Source: JAVBKE01 sp031554215 (GTDB lineage Bacteria; Bacillota; Bacilli; JARBTR01). From it: DNA of 21,948 nucleotides. The position numbers and the translations under genes were made by a program. Location: the NCBI GenBank assembly GCA_031554215.1, contig JAVBKF010000005.1, positions 1-21,948 on the forward strand, given 5' to 3'. Shown here piece by piece: positions 13,928-21,948 of the stretch. Positions within the stretch are counted from its first letter, which is position 1. The number at the start of each line of letters is the position of its first letter. The notes beneath the pieces were generated by a model. That model made no database searches. It was not told the DNA's origin and worked only from the letters and a program-made list of their open reading frames with translations.

Positions 13928-15322
13928 TTAACAATCAGCTTTGAACTCATACGCAATCAACCGGTTCATCTCTACCGCATATTCCATTGGTAAGTCCCGC
14001 GTAAACGGCTCAACAAATCCCATCACAATCGTCTCAATTGCTTCCTGTTTTGAAATCCCGCGAGACATCAGGTAGAACAAAACCTCCTCAGAAACTTTGG
14101 ATACCTTCGCCTCATGTTCAAGCGAAACATGATCATTCAAAACTTCATTATGAGCAATTGTCTCTGACGACGAGGCGTTGTCCATAATCAATGTATTACA
14201 ATCAATTGTAGAGCGTGCACCATTGGCCTCACAGCCAAAGTGAACAACTCCACGATAGGTCATCTTTCCACCTTGTTTCGTAATTGATTTTGAAATAACC
14301 GTTGATGACGTGTTCGGTGCCAAGTGAATCATCTTTGCTCCCGCATCCTGATGCTGCCCTTTCCCAACAATCGCAATGGATAATGACAATCCCTGAGCGC
14401 CTTCACCGCGCAAAATACAGGCAGGATATTTCATTGTCAATTTCGAGCCAATATTCCCATCTATCCACTCCATCGTCGCATTTTCATCACACACTGCACG
14501 TTTCGTAACCAAATTACACACATCATCCGCCCAACTTTGAAATGCCGTATAGCGGCAAAAAGCATTCTTCTTCACAACGATCTCGATGACGGCACTGCGC
14601 AACGAATTCTTCGTATAAACTGAGAGAGTACAGCTCTCCACATAGTGAACGGAAGCACCCTCATCAACAATAATTAATGTACGTTCAAATTGTCCCTTAT
14701 TTAGATAATTGGTCTGAGAAACCGTTTGCAAAGGCGTATCTAGCTGGACACCTTTTGGCACATAAACAAATGACCCACCAGACCAAATTGCAGCGTTCAA
14801 TGCTGCAAACTTATGATCTTCTAAGGGAATCACGGTTGAGAAATGAGCTTTAAAAAGAGCCTCATGTTCACGTAGCGCAACATCCGTGTCCTTAAAAATA
14901 ACACCCATACTTTCGAGATCTGCTTGCATATCACGATAAGCAACCTCAGACTCATACTGCGGGGACACGCCATCCATATATCCCATTTCTACTTCAGAAT
15001 CCTCATACTGACTAAACAGTTTCTTGATCTCTTCGGGCACTACCTCCCAAATCTTCTCCGTACCATCGGGAGACTTCACATAGTACAACATCTCATCAAA
15101 TTTAAGCCCAGTTAAGTTTCCACCCCATTGGGGCATTGGCATCTTATAAAACAATTCCAATGCATGTAAGCGGAAATCTAGCATCCATTGAGGCTCCCCC
15201 TTAATCTTTGAGATTTCCTCAACGATTTCACTCGTCAATCCACGCTTTGAGCGAAAAACTGAGACACCATTGTCTTTAAGTCCATATTGCTTATCGGCAA
15301 TTTCCGGTTCTTTACTGACCAT
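13928..15322 (-). CDS. sufB: SufB-family Fe-S cluster scaffold protein, solitary and divergent
   Basis: This 464-residue protein has the normal length and overall sequence of SufB, the scaffold that with SufC and SufD assembles Fe-S clusters in the cytoplasm. Conserved stretches include GEPQWMLDFRLHALELFYKM (42-61), AALNAAIWSGGSFVYVPKGV, GQFERTLIIVDEGASVHYVE, TMEWIDGNIGSKLTMKYP, KGQHQDAGAKMIHLAPNTSS and LEHEAKVSKVSEEVLFYLMS. Key residues remain: Cys231, Cys375, His403 and Glu404. But near-invariant segments are changed: EGCTAP is ESCTLS, YFRIN before GQFERT is VSQTN, WANNVYNL is WADDVCNL, and SDTIPYNE is SETIAHNE. The ATG at 15320-15322 is preferred over one six codons upstream because GGAGG lies seven bases before it. 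Bacillales normally carry sufCDSUB; here none of the others is next to it. It may be a second copy or a specialised paralog. Confidence 0.92.
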   Translation of the reverse strand: MVSKEPEIADKQYGLKDNGVSVFRSKRGLTSEIVEEISKIKGEPQWMLDFRLHALELFYKMPMPQWGGNLTGLKFDEMLYYVKSPDGTEKIWEVVPEEIKKLFSQYEDSEVEMGYMDGVSPQYESEVAYRDMQADLESMGVIFKDTDVALREHEALFKAHFSTVIPLEDHKFAALNAAIWSGGSFVYVPKGVQLDTPLQTVSQTNYLNKGQFERTLIIVDEGASVHYVESCTLSVYTKNSLRSAVIEIVVKKNAFCRYTAFQSWADDVCNLVTKRAVCDENATMEWIDGNIGSKLTMKYPACILRGEGAQGLSLSIAIVGKGQHQDAGAKMIHLAPNTSSTVISKSITKQGGKMTYRGVVHFGCEANGARSTIDCNTLIMDNASSSETIAHNEVLNDHVSLEHEAKVSKVSEEVLFYLMSRGISKQEAIETIVMGFVEPFTRDLPMEYAVEMNRLIAYEFKADC

Positions 15323-15720
15323 CATGAAACCTCCATTCATCTGCTAATCTTCTTGTAAGCCCTTCCCCATCACTTTCATCAAAGGCTGGGTTTGCGATAT
15401 TTTGTTCTATCCTTTAATGATTTTATTATATCATTAAGGAACTTTCTCTATTTCGGTTCTCCTATTTTTATACTAGCACCAAGTATCATGCTTTACCCGT
15501 GCTATTATTGCTAGCATAAAACATATAATAGAAATAAAACTTTAGTATCAAAATTGTCTATCCAGTAGTTAATCACCCTCGATGCCTTACAGGCATCAAC
15601 CATTTCGTATTTGCCAATTATATTATCTTTTGATTATCGTTACTCATGTTCTCCCCTATTTACAACAATCAAATCATTCTTACTAATAAATTAAAGAATA
15701 ATTTTTACTGATTACCCATT
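15323..15720. other. Upstream region of sufB
   Basis: Apart from the inverted repeat over the TATAAT, this AT-rich stretch of 398 bases shows no gene. A 33-codon minus-strand frame (with NPAFDESDGEGLTRRLADEW) overlaps the sufB start but lacks a start codon. Confidence 0.4.
15414..15437 (-). promoter_or_regulatory. Inverted repeat over a TATAAT in the sufB upstream region
   Basis: Arms TTAATGAT (15414-15421) and ATCATTAA (15430-15437) flank eight bases. On the minus strand the loop carries TATAAT (15425-15430), a consensus -10 about 100 bases before the sufB start. No good -35 is seen. The layout would suit a repressor that covers the -10. Confidence 0.4.
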
Positions 15721-15908
15721 ATTTTGTTTAGTGAAAGAACTGTTGGAATGCACATGAGAGAGAAGGCATCAAAGCTATCCGGCTTCGGCCTTACCAGAGA
15801 ACAACTATTGATCCTGATTTTGATAAAAAACTGAAGAACGTGCTAAACCGTAATTTCAATCCAACTTGCCCTAATCGTGTTTGGCTTAAGGCATCTAATA
15901 TGGCCTAA
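15721..15908 (+). pseudogene. IS3-family transposase (OrfB) remnant
   Basis: One plus-strand frame gives SERTVGMHMREK and the next, after a frameshift near 15765, gives GIKAIRLRPYQRTTIDPDFD and then NVLNRNFNPTCPNRVW before a stop at 15906-15908. This is the HTH-to-integrase junction of IS3-group OrfB proteins (family pattern RTVxRxMRExGIKAxx...NxLxRxFxxxxPNxxWxTDIT). The catalytic DDE region is missing, so the remnant is inactive. Confidence 0.7.
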
Positions 15909-16166
15909 AAAATTATTAGCATGAAGGTAATATTTTTTTGAAAGCACCTTAGTTTACTTTGCCTAATTCCATTCATTAAATATTACTTTAGCTAAAATGC
16001 CCAACAAACGAGTGTATTAACATCAATTTGTTGAGCATGGGAAAAGTGTGAATATTTATTTTCATTTACCATTTCTACTGGTTCAAGTACTATAAAATGG
16101 GTAGCCCACGACACTACAAAATAAAATACGATCATTAGTTATTGTTTAAATTACACCCTGTATTTA

Positions 16167-16439
16167 CTACAGTGTAACATTAACTGTAAATCTCTTAAGC
16201 ACGGTTCCTGTAGCTGGCTCTCGGAAAGTAATTACTGATAAGCCAACATTATGCAAGTAAAGAACCAAGTAGGGTTCACCCGATTTGGTAAAGTCTCTGC
16301 CAATTGGCACAACATTCAGGTTGCTTGACGTAATATTTAATGGACTAGAATCTATATAGGCTCCCTGTAGAATCGGATAGTATCCAATCCATTGGCCCGC
16401 TAACTTGATAATAATTTTCCATTGTTTAGAAATTTTCAT
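16167..16439 (-). CDS. Hypothetical ORF fused in frame to an IS1595 remnant
   Basis: The 90-residue frame (with SSNLNVVPIGRDFTKSGEPY and LVLYLHNVGLSVITF) looks beta-rich and protein-like but is not recognised. It has no ribosome binding site at its ATG. Upstream the same frame stays open into a transposase zinc-ribbon remnant, so it was probably joined to it by a deletion or insertion. Whether any of it is expressed is unclear. Confidence 0.3.
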   Translation of the reverse strand: MKISKQWKIIIKLAGQWIGYYPILQGAYIDSSPLNITSSNLNVVPIGRDFTKSGEPYLVLYLHNVGLSVITFREPATGTVLKRFTVNVTL

Positions 16440-16585
16440 AGATGGCGCATGCAGATGCTTGCATGATGGTAACCTTCTTCTGTCAATGATATAGCACTCC
16501 TTGCATTCACATTTGGGACATTGAAATCCATTTGCCCATTTGTTTTTAACAAGGTTTCGTCTTGATGCACCTCCACTTTTCTTAG
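16440..16585 (-). pseudogene. IS1595-family transposase zinc-ribbon remnant
   Basis: The minus strand reads KWANGFQCPKCECKECYI then IDRRRLPSCKHLHAPS. This matches the N-terminal zinc ribbon of IS1595-type transposases (pattern WPNGFxCPxCG...Y.I..RxxYQCKxCRHQTS). The last pair of metal ligands and everything after is lost, and the frame continues into unrelated sequence. No terminal repeats were identified. Confidence 0.6.
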
Positions 16586-16771
16586 TTTTAGTGTATCAAC
16601 TGACCTACTATTTTTACATTTATTTAGCTGAGAGGATAATTTTATATAATTATACTATAAATTAGACTGTAATTCTATATAGTATAATAAGGCCTCTTCG
16701 CTAAACAATGTTTGTTTAAAGAATAGTAGGAGTGCCCGTACTGGTAGAAAAACCAGAATGGAGAGTAAGAA

Positions 16772-17579
16772 ATGACACAACAAGAAGAGTACAAAGTATT
16801 TGAAGCAGGGCTATGAATAAAGGACCCATGGTACGTGTTAGAATACAACTAAATGAATAAGAAAAGATTCTAGACATTACCGTCGACTTCAAAAGAGGGA
16901 CAAAATTGGAATGCCCGAATTGTGGCAACGCGAAAATCGGATACATGATATCGTAGATGATGACAGAAGATGGCGTCATCTAAACTTATGGGAATACCAC
17001 ACATATCTACACGCAAGACATCCACCAATCAAATGCGAAAACTGTAAAAAGATCAGAAGTATCAGGGTAGAATAGGCACGGCAACACGCGAGTTTCACAT
17101 GGAAATTTGAATCAGATGTGAAGGAACTCATGAAAGAAATGCCTGTTATCTGCAATAGCGCGAAGAGTAGGAGAACATGACACAAGGTTGTGGCGGATAT
17201 TTCCATTACTACGTAGAACAAACGGAAACTATGCTCAAACTGAAGGAAGACAGCAAAAGCATATCGCTTTAAATTAAGCCTTCAAGAGATGTGGAAACTT
17301 AGCTACCTACTTGCCTCATTGCATTTCGATGAATGGTCCGAATGGGGGATTCGTTCGCAAATAGAGCCGATTATAAAACTGGCTAAAACGCTTAGAAAAC
17401 AGAGAGACGGCATACTTCACTGGTTTCGTTCCAAAATGACAAACGGTTTTCCGGAAAGTATTAACGGGCTAGTTCAAGCTGCAAAAAGGAAGGCTCGAGG
17501 TTATCGCAATATCAATAACTTTATTGCGATGATTTATACCAATGTCAACAAACTTGATGTGAAGGTTGCTCCACACTGA
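16772..17579 (+). pseudogene. ISL3-family transposase, decayed and missing its core
   Basis: From the ATG at 16772 the frame reads MTQQEEYKVFEAGL, meets a TGA, then gives IKDPWYVLEYN. After a frameshift EKILDITVDFKRGTKLECPN carries the zinc-ribbon cysteines, followed by HLNLWEYHTYLHARHPPIKC and further stops. Near 17250 the reading changes directly to the C-terminal part, ending with an intact 96-codon frame (17289-17576) that contains SQIEPIIKLAKTLRKQRDGI, NGLVQAAKRKARGYRN and NFIAMIY. These are the N- and C-terminal hallmarks of ISL3 transposases; the central DDE region is deleted. It cannot be active. Confidence 0.8.
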
Positions 17580-17612
17580 ATATTTTCCCCCTTGTTAGCT
17601 TGATTACAGAAC

Positions 17613-17672
17613 TTCCTTTCATGAGGTGTATATCTAGGGCCCTTTTCCTTTATATACACCTCATGAAAGGAA
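17613..17672. repeat. Perfect 21-base inverted repeat with an 18-base loop
   Basis: Arms at 17613-17633 and 17652-17672 are exact reverse complements (core ATGAGGTGTATA / TATACACCTCAT). The loop contains GGGCCC. It sits between the ISL3 transposase stop and the right end of the element. No T tract follows on either strand. Confidence 0.85.
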
Positions 17673-18209
17673 ACCCTATCAATAGGATAACTTTGTCAAT
17701 TTTCTGCCTAGCACTTTTTGTTTCCACACCAAATGGCGAAGAGCCCATCATAGTACATTAAACTTCTACCACTTTTTATACTAACAAATCCGCTTATTTT
17801 GATGTATTTCTTTTTTGCAAAGTTCCTGTACTTGAATCTCAGAAATTTTCCTTCCTAGAATTGATTTGGAAATCGAGAATTTACATCCATCTGAATAATT
17901 ACTGCAACCAAAAAAATTATGCCGTGAAAAAATATTCCCTCAAATACATCGGAGTATTGAGCTTGACAACCAGAGCGAGAGTAAGTCAAAGGGGTGAATA
18001 GTGTGTCGTATAGTGACTGTACAATTTTCAAAACTTCAGAAGGGCTTTATTAGCTCTCGATTGTCATTACAACAATGAAAGCAAGGCAAAACTTTTAACC
18101 CTTTTTTGTTTTGACTCAACTGAATGGATTTTAGCAGTACAGTCTCTCAAAAAAAGGTTCTACCTCAAATATTTCAATCTCTATTTCTTTTTCCCGAATT
18201 AAACATTGT

Positions 18210-18230
18210 GGTAGGGGTTTATCCCCTACC
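18210..18230. repeat. Perfect eight-base hairpin GGTAGGGG / CCCCTACC
   Basis: Arms at 18210-18217 and 18223-18230 flank the loop TTTAT. There is no T tail. The stability and isolation suggest a relic of a replication or transfer origin, or a structured RNA element, but no relaxase or replication gene is next to it. Confidence 0.6.
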
Positions 18231-18398
18231 AAGACCCAAGAAGCCCGAACGCCCCTCTTTTGAATAGGAAGTGTTAATAATTGTGAAGCGTTCATCCCCA
18301 CAAGCAATCACCAACTTGACGCGCTTCAGTGACAGGTACAGCAGCAAACATCTTTTTACTCACTTCACAATTCCTCCTATATGGCGATTGATAAACAT

Positions 18399-18441
18399 AA
18401 AAAACTCTCCCGACTATGCTAATAAACAATAGCTAGGAGAG
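18399..18441 (-). terminator. Terminator after the SNF2 helicase gene
   Basis: Arms CTCTCC (18405-18410) and GGAGAG (18436-18441) plus an inner CTAT/ATAG pairing form the hairpin. On the minus strand it is followed by TTTTTT. It lies 78 bases after the helicase stop codon. Confidence 0.8.
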
Positions 18442-18518
18442 CCAATGAAGTAAAGTTGAACAATCACTCATCACAATAAAACAACTATACCATCACGCAG
18501 GGTTTCCAGCTATGGCAG

Positions 18519-21338
18519 CTACTCCGAAAGCACCAACAGATCCTTCAGCTCATCCGTTGAAAGCTCGGTCACCCAATTATCACTTTGAATCACTTCTTCA
18601 TTGAGGTTCATCTTCTTTTCCAACATCAAGTCAATTTTCTCCTCGAGTGTTCCCGAGACAATCAACTTGTGCACATGAACAAATTTTGTTTGACCAATCC
18701 GGTGCACACGGTCTGTCGCTTGATTTTCAACAGCAGGATTCCACCAGCGATCATAATGAATAACATGATTCGCAGCCGTTAAGTTCAGCCCAGTCCCCCC
18801 TGCCTTGAGTGACAGTAATAGGATTGGAAAATCACCATTTTGAAAACGCTCAATCATCTCATCTCGTTGTTTCTTTGGCACACTGCCTTTTAAGAATGGT
18901 ACGTCGAGCCCAAACTGTGATCTCAGTAAGGTTTGAATCATATGCCCCATATCAAGGAACTGAGTGAATATCAAAGTGCTTTCTTGTTTCGCCAGAATCG
19001 TTTCGAGTAACTCCACCAATTTCTCTGTCTTTTCAGAACGCGTTAGAATATCCTCTGGATGCTCCTCTTTCAAAAACAACGCTGAATGATTACAAATTTG
19101 CTTTAACTTTGATAACATCTGCAAAATAAGACCTTTCCGCTCAAATCCTTCGGTCTGATCAACTTTCGCCAAGGTATCCTCAACAATATTTTGATACAGT
19201 GCAGCTTGCTCGCTCGTTAGTGACACAAATTCTTTTTGCTCGAGTTTGTCCGGCAAGTTTAAGGCAATTTCCTTATCCTTCTTGGAACGTCTCAACAAAA
19301 ATGGTTGAATTAATTTCTGCAGTTGAACTGTTTTCTTCTTGTCACCTTCACGTTCAATGGGACTAGCATAGTTCTGATTGAACTTGTTCGCCGAACCAAG
19401 ATAACCTTTTATCGAGAAATCAAAAATTGTCCACAATTCACTCAAACGATTTTCAATTGGTGTCCCAGTCACAGCAATGTTGTGCCGTCCCTTAAGTTTC
19501 CGCGCCACTTTCGATTGCTTTGTGAAATCATTCTTAATATTTTGCGCCTCATCTAAGACAATCGCATCCCATTTAGTGCCTAGAAAATCTGCTTCATCTT
19601 GTGGCAACAGTCCGTAGCTCGTCAAAACGACATCTGCCTTAGCAATTGCTTCCTCGAACTGCTGTTCACGCTTTCGCTGCGGACCATAATGCAGTGCTAC
19701 ATTCAAACTTGGAGCGAATTTTGCTAATTCCTTCTGCCAATTTCCGAGCACAGATGTTGGACAAACAATCAGCGAAGGTGATTCGCGCTCATCCGCATCT
19801 TTCACCGACAACAAATAGCTAATAATCTGAATCGTCTTTCCAAGCCCCATATCATCTGCGAGACAACAACCCAGCCCGTACTTTCGTAAGAATAGTAACC
19901 AACTCATCCCTTGAACCTGATAAGAACGTAATTCACCGTGGAAACTTTGGGGCACCGGTGCTTCGGGTATTTCTGACAGATGGTTCAAATGATTCATGAA
20001 ACGCTTTAACTCTTTGTTGATTTCAAATTGAATTTGAATATAATCTGATTCCTCGCCGGCCATTTCACCTTGTTCAGTAGGCAACTGTTGATGCAATAAA
20101 TCATACATCGTAAGACCCTTCTCTTCAGCATCGCGCATGATGCGCTGAATCCGGTCCATAAATTGATCATCTAGCCGAATCCACTTACCACCGATAAAAA
20201 TCAATCGACGTTTATCTGCGACCATCTGATGGAACTCATCCTGTGAAATCGTTTGATTATTAATCGCGAGCTGCCAATCAAAATCTACCAATGCATCCAG
20301 TCCAACGAACGATTTAAAGTTGTTTTTCACCTTTGCTTTGACGGCCATTTTCGCACTTTGAATAGACTGCCACCATGCTGGCAGGAGCACTTCGATACCG
20401 AGTTGCACCAGAATTTCAGCAATATCAATTAAAAACACCCATGCCTCTTTATCATTGATTTCTGGCGCTAACCATGGAAATAATTGTTTCCACCGATCAA
20501 CTTCTATGTCAACATGATGAAAATGTTTTCGCCATGATGCTGGTGCTTCAGAACGCTTCGACCAAAGCACCATTGATTCAGGTGACTTCTTGCTCCTTAG
20601 AAAAACCTCTAACTTCCAGTCCTCAGCATGTTCGTTAAGCTCGAAGTTTGGGTCAGACAAGCGAACCCCAATCGTAAATGGTGCGACAGTTTCTGTACCT
20701 ACGAACTGCTGCCACCGGTCAGAGTCAAAGAAGGCGCCTAGTCCTGCAGTTGAAATCCCTTTCTCCACAAAAGTTGATTCTAATTTCGCCACCTTTTGGT
20801 AGATTGGCTGTGCCTTAATTGCGCCACGAAACCAACCCGCTGCGAATGACTGCACTGTCACTGGCTGCTTTTCATCAGATGAGGTATCGTCAAAATCAAC
20901 CCCTGTAAGTGGCATTGACCAAAAATCTTGGGTAAATGTTGCGATTATTTTTTCAGGTAGCTCATTAACCTGATCATCTTTATTTTTGGTGATAGAAGGC
21001 GTATACTTTGGCAGCTGAATATTTTCATAAAGTACATCACTTAGCTGGATGCACGTATTTGCTAACTGATCCCATTGCCAGCGTATCATTCCATTAAAAG
21101 AATCCGTGGCAAGCAGTTCTAGCCAGTCAAAGGCAGAAACCAAAACGCCTAGCTTTCCGTTGAGGGTAACCCGGCTAAGTGTATCCCCATAAAAACTGGC
21201 CGAATGCCACTGAAAGAGCGTCCCAACCCATCGCTCAAGCGGGAGTTCAATTGATCTATAAGTGACGTAGATAAAGAACTCTTGATCATCTGTTAAATTA
21301 CAATGAACCTGCATCTTGCTACTGTGGCTGTTCGACAT
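18519..21338 (-). CDS. ywqA: SNF2-family helicase (YwqA/HepA type)
   Basis: This 939-residue ATP-dependent DNA translocase has a long N-terminal region (1 to about 460) that includes the SNF2 helicase-associated domain (EINDKEAWVFLIDIAEILVQ around 293-312), then the two RecA-like lobes. Walker A is DDMGLGKT (495-502), the DEAD-like box is DEAQ (596-599), motif III is TGTPIEN (624-630), motif V is SLKAGGTGLNLT (843-854) and motif VI is QATDRVHRIGQ (873-883). All are intact. Bacterial relatives such as B. subtilis YwqA pair with a SWIM zinc-finger protein, and the gene here overlaps its upstream neighbour by 20 bases, suggesting coupled translation. GGGGG lies 13 bases before the ATG, slightly far. 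The cellular role of this group is poorly known; DNA-repair or transcription-recycling functions are suggested by analogy with RapA/HepA. Confidence 0.94.
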   Translation of the reverse strand: MSNSHSSKMQVHCNLTDDQEFFIYVTYRSIELPLERWVGTLFQWHSASFYGDTLSRVTLNGKLGVLVSAFDWLELLATDSFNGMIRWQWDQLANTCIQLSDVLYENIQLPKYTPSITKNKDDQVNELPEKIIATFTQDFWSMPLTGVDFDDTSSDEKQPVTVQSFAAGWFRGAIKAQPIYQKVAKLESTFVEKGISTAGLGAFFDSDRWQQFVGTETVAPFTIGVRLSDPNFELNEHAEDWKLEVFLRSKKSPESMVLWSKRSEAPASWRKHFHHVDIEVDRWKQLFPWLAPEINDKEAWVFLIDIAEILVQLGIEVLLPAWWQSIQSAKMAVKAKVKNNFKSFVGLDALVDFDWQLAINNQTISQDEFHQMVADKRRLIFIGGKWIRLDDQFMDRIQRIMRDAEEKGLTMYDLLHQQLPTEQGEMAGEESDYIQIQFEINKELKRFMNHLNHLSEIPEAPVPQSFHGELRSYQVQGMSWLLFLRKYGLGCCLADDMGLGKTIQIISYLLSVKDADERESPSLIVCPTSVLGNWQKELAKFAPSLNVALHYGPQRKREQQFEEAIAKADVVLTSYGLLPQDEADFLGTKWDAIVLDEAQNIKNDFTKQSKVARKLKGRHNIAVTGTPIENRLSELWTIFDFSIKGYLGSANKFNQNYASPIEREGDKKKTVQLQKLIQPFLLRRSKKDKEIALNLPDKLEQKEFVSLTSEQAALYQNIVEDTLAKVDQTEGFERKGLILQMLSKLKQICNHSALFLKEEHPEDILTRSEKTEKLVELLETILAKQESTLIFTQFLDMGHMIQTLLRSQFGLDVPFLKGSVPKKQRDEMIERFQNGDFPILLLSLKAGGTGLNLTAANHVIHYDRWWNPAVENQATDRVHRIGQTKFVHVHKLIVSGTLEEKIDLMLEKKMNLNEEVIQSDNWVTELSTDELKDLLVLSE

Positions 21339-21948
21339 GATGAATCAATTTCCCCCTTTCTAGCTCGGATTGGAATGCACGTAAGCGCTTGTTTGATAGG
21401 GTAATATGCGTAAGATACTGCTCCCAAACAGGTATTCTTCTCAGTTTCTTATAAATTGTTCTGAGTTTCTTCATGTATTTGACAGCCTGCTTATAGGACC
21501 CACGATTCTTATTGGCAATCTCGAGCCCAACGTGAAAATGATAGACCGGAAGAAGAAACTCGGGCGTTTCTTTGGCAATGAACGCAATTTCATCTGAATA
21601 ACGGTAGAAAATATTCTCTGGGCTAACCATGACTAAATCGACCCATTTACGGTATTCTCCTTGTTCAAAAATCAGCTCAGCATAAGCTTCGTTTGAGAAA
21701 GGCATGAAATGTTTTAATGCCTTCTCACCTAGCTCAAAATCCTGTGAACCAGATACATAAAGAACGACCAACCCACAAAAACTTTCAACCGGAGAAATAA
21801 CCTGATCCTTTACCTGAGCCACCTGTTCCACTTGGATTGTTTCTAAAACCCATTCAATGATGAGTCGCACAAAATGATGATTCTCGTTTCTAATGTACAT
21901 GTCCATCATAGCTACGAGTAATGGAAATGAGGTATCTTCAAGTTCATC
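21319..21948 (-). CDS. Upstream partner of the SNF2 helicase, C-terminal part (probable SWIM zinc-finger protein)
   Basis: The frame is open from the window edge (21948) to a stop at 21319, giving the last 209 residues of a longer protein; the ATG near 21909 is internal. The visible part is helical, with tetratricopeptide-like pairs (EKALKHFMPFSNEAYAELIF, WVDLVMVSPENIFYRYSDEI, YKQAVKYMKKLRTIYKKLRR). It overlaps the helicase start by 20 bases. By analogy with B. subtilis ywqB-ywqA, the missing N-terminus should carry the CxCxnCxH SWIM motif; this cannot be seen here. Confidence 0.7.
   Translation of the reverse strand, partial: DELEDTSFPLLVAMMDMYIRNENHHFVRLIIEWVLETIQVEQVAQVKDQVISPVESFCGLVVLYVSGSQDFELGEKALKHFMPFSNEAYAELIFEQGEYRKWVDLVMVSPENIFYRYSDEIAFIAKETPEFLLPVYHFHVGLEIANKNRGSYKQAVKYMKKLRTIYKKLRRIPVWEQYLTHITLSNKRLRAFQSELERGKLIHHVEQPQ

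Larger units (their letters stand above)
16691..17745 (+). mobile_element. ISL3-family insertion sequence, internally deleted
   Basis: The left end GGCCTCTTCGCTAAAC (16691) and the right end, read inward from 17745 as GGCTCTTCGCCATTTG, form an imperfect inverted repeat of the type that ends ISL3-family elements. Between them lies an ISL3 transposase pseudogene. The element is about 1055 bases against about 1.3-1.5 kb for intact members. The eight bases on each side (TATAATAA and CATCATAG) do not match, so no target duplication is visible. Confidence 0.65.
17746..18518. other. Non-coding region between the ISL3 element and the SNF2 helicase gene
   Basis: These 773 bases contain a perfect GC-rich hairpin (18210-18230) and the helicase terminator (18399-18441). 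Minus-strand scraps such as KEIEIEIFEVEPFFERLYC (about 18135-18195) and MFAAVPVTEARQVGDCLWG (about 18290-18350) read like protein but are isolated and broken. Confidence 0.4.

Noticed and set aside
15322..15418. Short minus-strand frame overlapping the sufB start, with NPAFDESDGEGLTRRLADEW.
   Set aside because: It has stops on both sides, only about 33 codons and no start codon; likely chance.
1..21948. CRISPR arrays, tRNA or rRNA genes, and known riboswitches.
   Set aside because: No regularly spaced repeats, no tRNA cloverleaf, no rRNA sequence and no convincing purine, T-box or glycine riboswitch core were found by reading both strands.

Overview
The window looks like a chromosomal segment of a low-to-moderate GC member of the Bacillales (Bacillota). 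The reasons are purine-rich ribosome binding sites, Bacillus-type T-tailed terminators, and the gene order lipoprotein ydcC - alr - EndoAI antitoxin - EndoA (NdoA) toxin - tex on one strand. In Bacillus subtilis the general-stress sigB/rsb cluster lies between ndoA and tex; here tex follows ndoA with only a 437-base gap. I cannot name the genus. Almost all intact genes are on the minus strand.

Layout, left to right. 1-946: 5' part of tex. 1384-1987: EndoA toxin and its antitoxin, overlapping. 2352-4840: alr and the LolA-like lipoprotein ydcC, separated by a terminator. 5095-6618: a full-length PurH-like protein that has lost catalytic residues of both enzymatic domains. 7287-8585: purB. 8681-9348: a small unknown plus-strand ORF and a VanZ-family membrane protein. 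9940-11487: delta-1-pyrroline-5-carboxylate dehydrogenase with a strong terminator. 11872-12492: a small lipoprotein with its own terminator. 12576-13842: decayed coding sequence, including what looks like a broken AlwI-type restriction endonuclease. 13928-15322: a solitary, divergent sufB. 15721-17745: a graveyard of IS3-, IS1595- and ISL3-type elements. 17746-18518: mostly non-coding, with a perfect GC-rich hairpin and the helicase terminator. 18519-21948: a SNF2-family helicase overlapping the end of an upstream partner gene that runs off the window.

Functionally the window mixes cell-wall supply (D-alanine from Alr), RNA-level growth control (EndoA/EndoAI, Tex), purine metabolism (PurB), proline/arginine catabolism (P5C dehydrogenase), Fe-S assembly (SufB) and DNA remodelling (SNF2 helicase). 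These genes do not form one pathway. Most are separate transcription units with their own terminators; the coupled pairs are antitoxin-toxin and partner-helicase.

The most unusual content is three intact genes whose sequences depart from very conserved families: PurH (both active sites degenerate), SufB (away from the other suf genes, changed in near-invariant segments), and the EndoAI antitoxin (DNA-binding strand not recognisable although the toxin is well conserved). No CRISPR array, rRNA or tRNA gene was seen.
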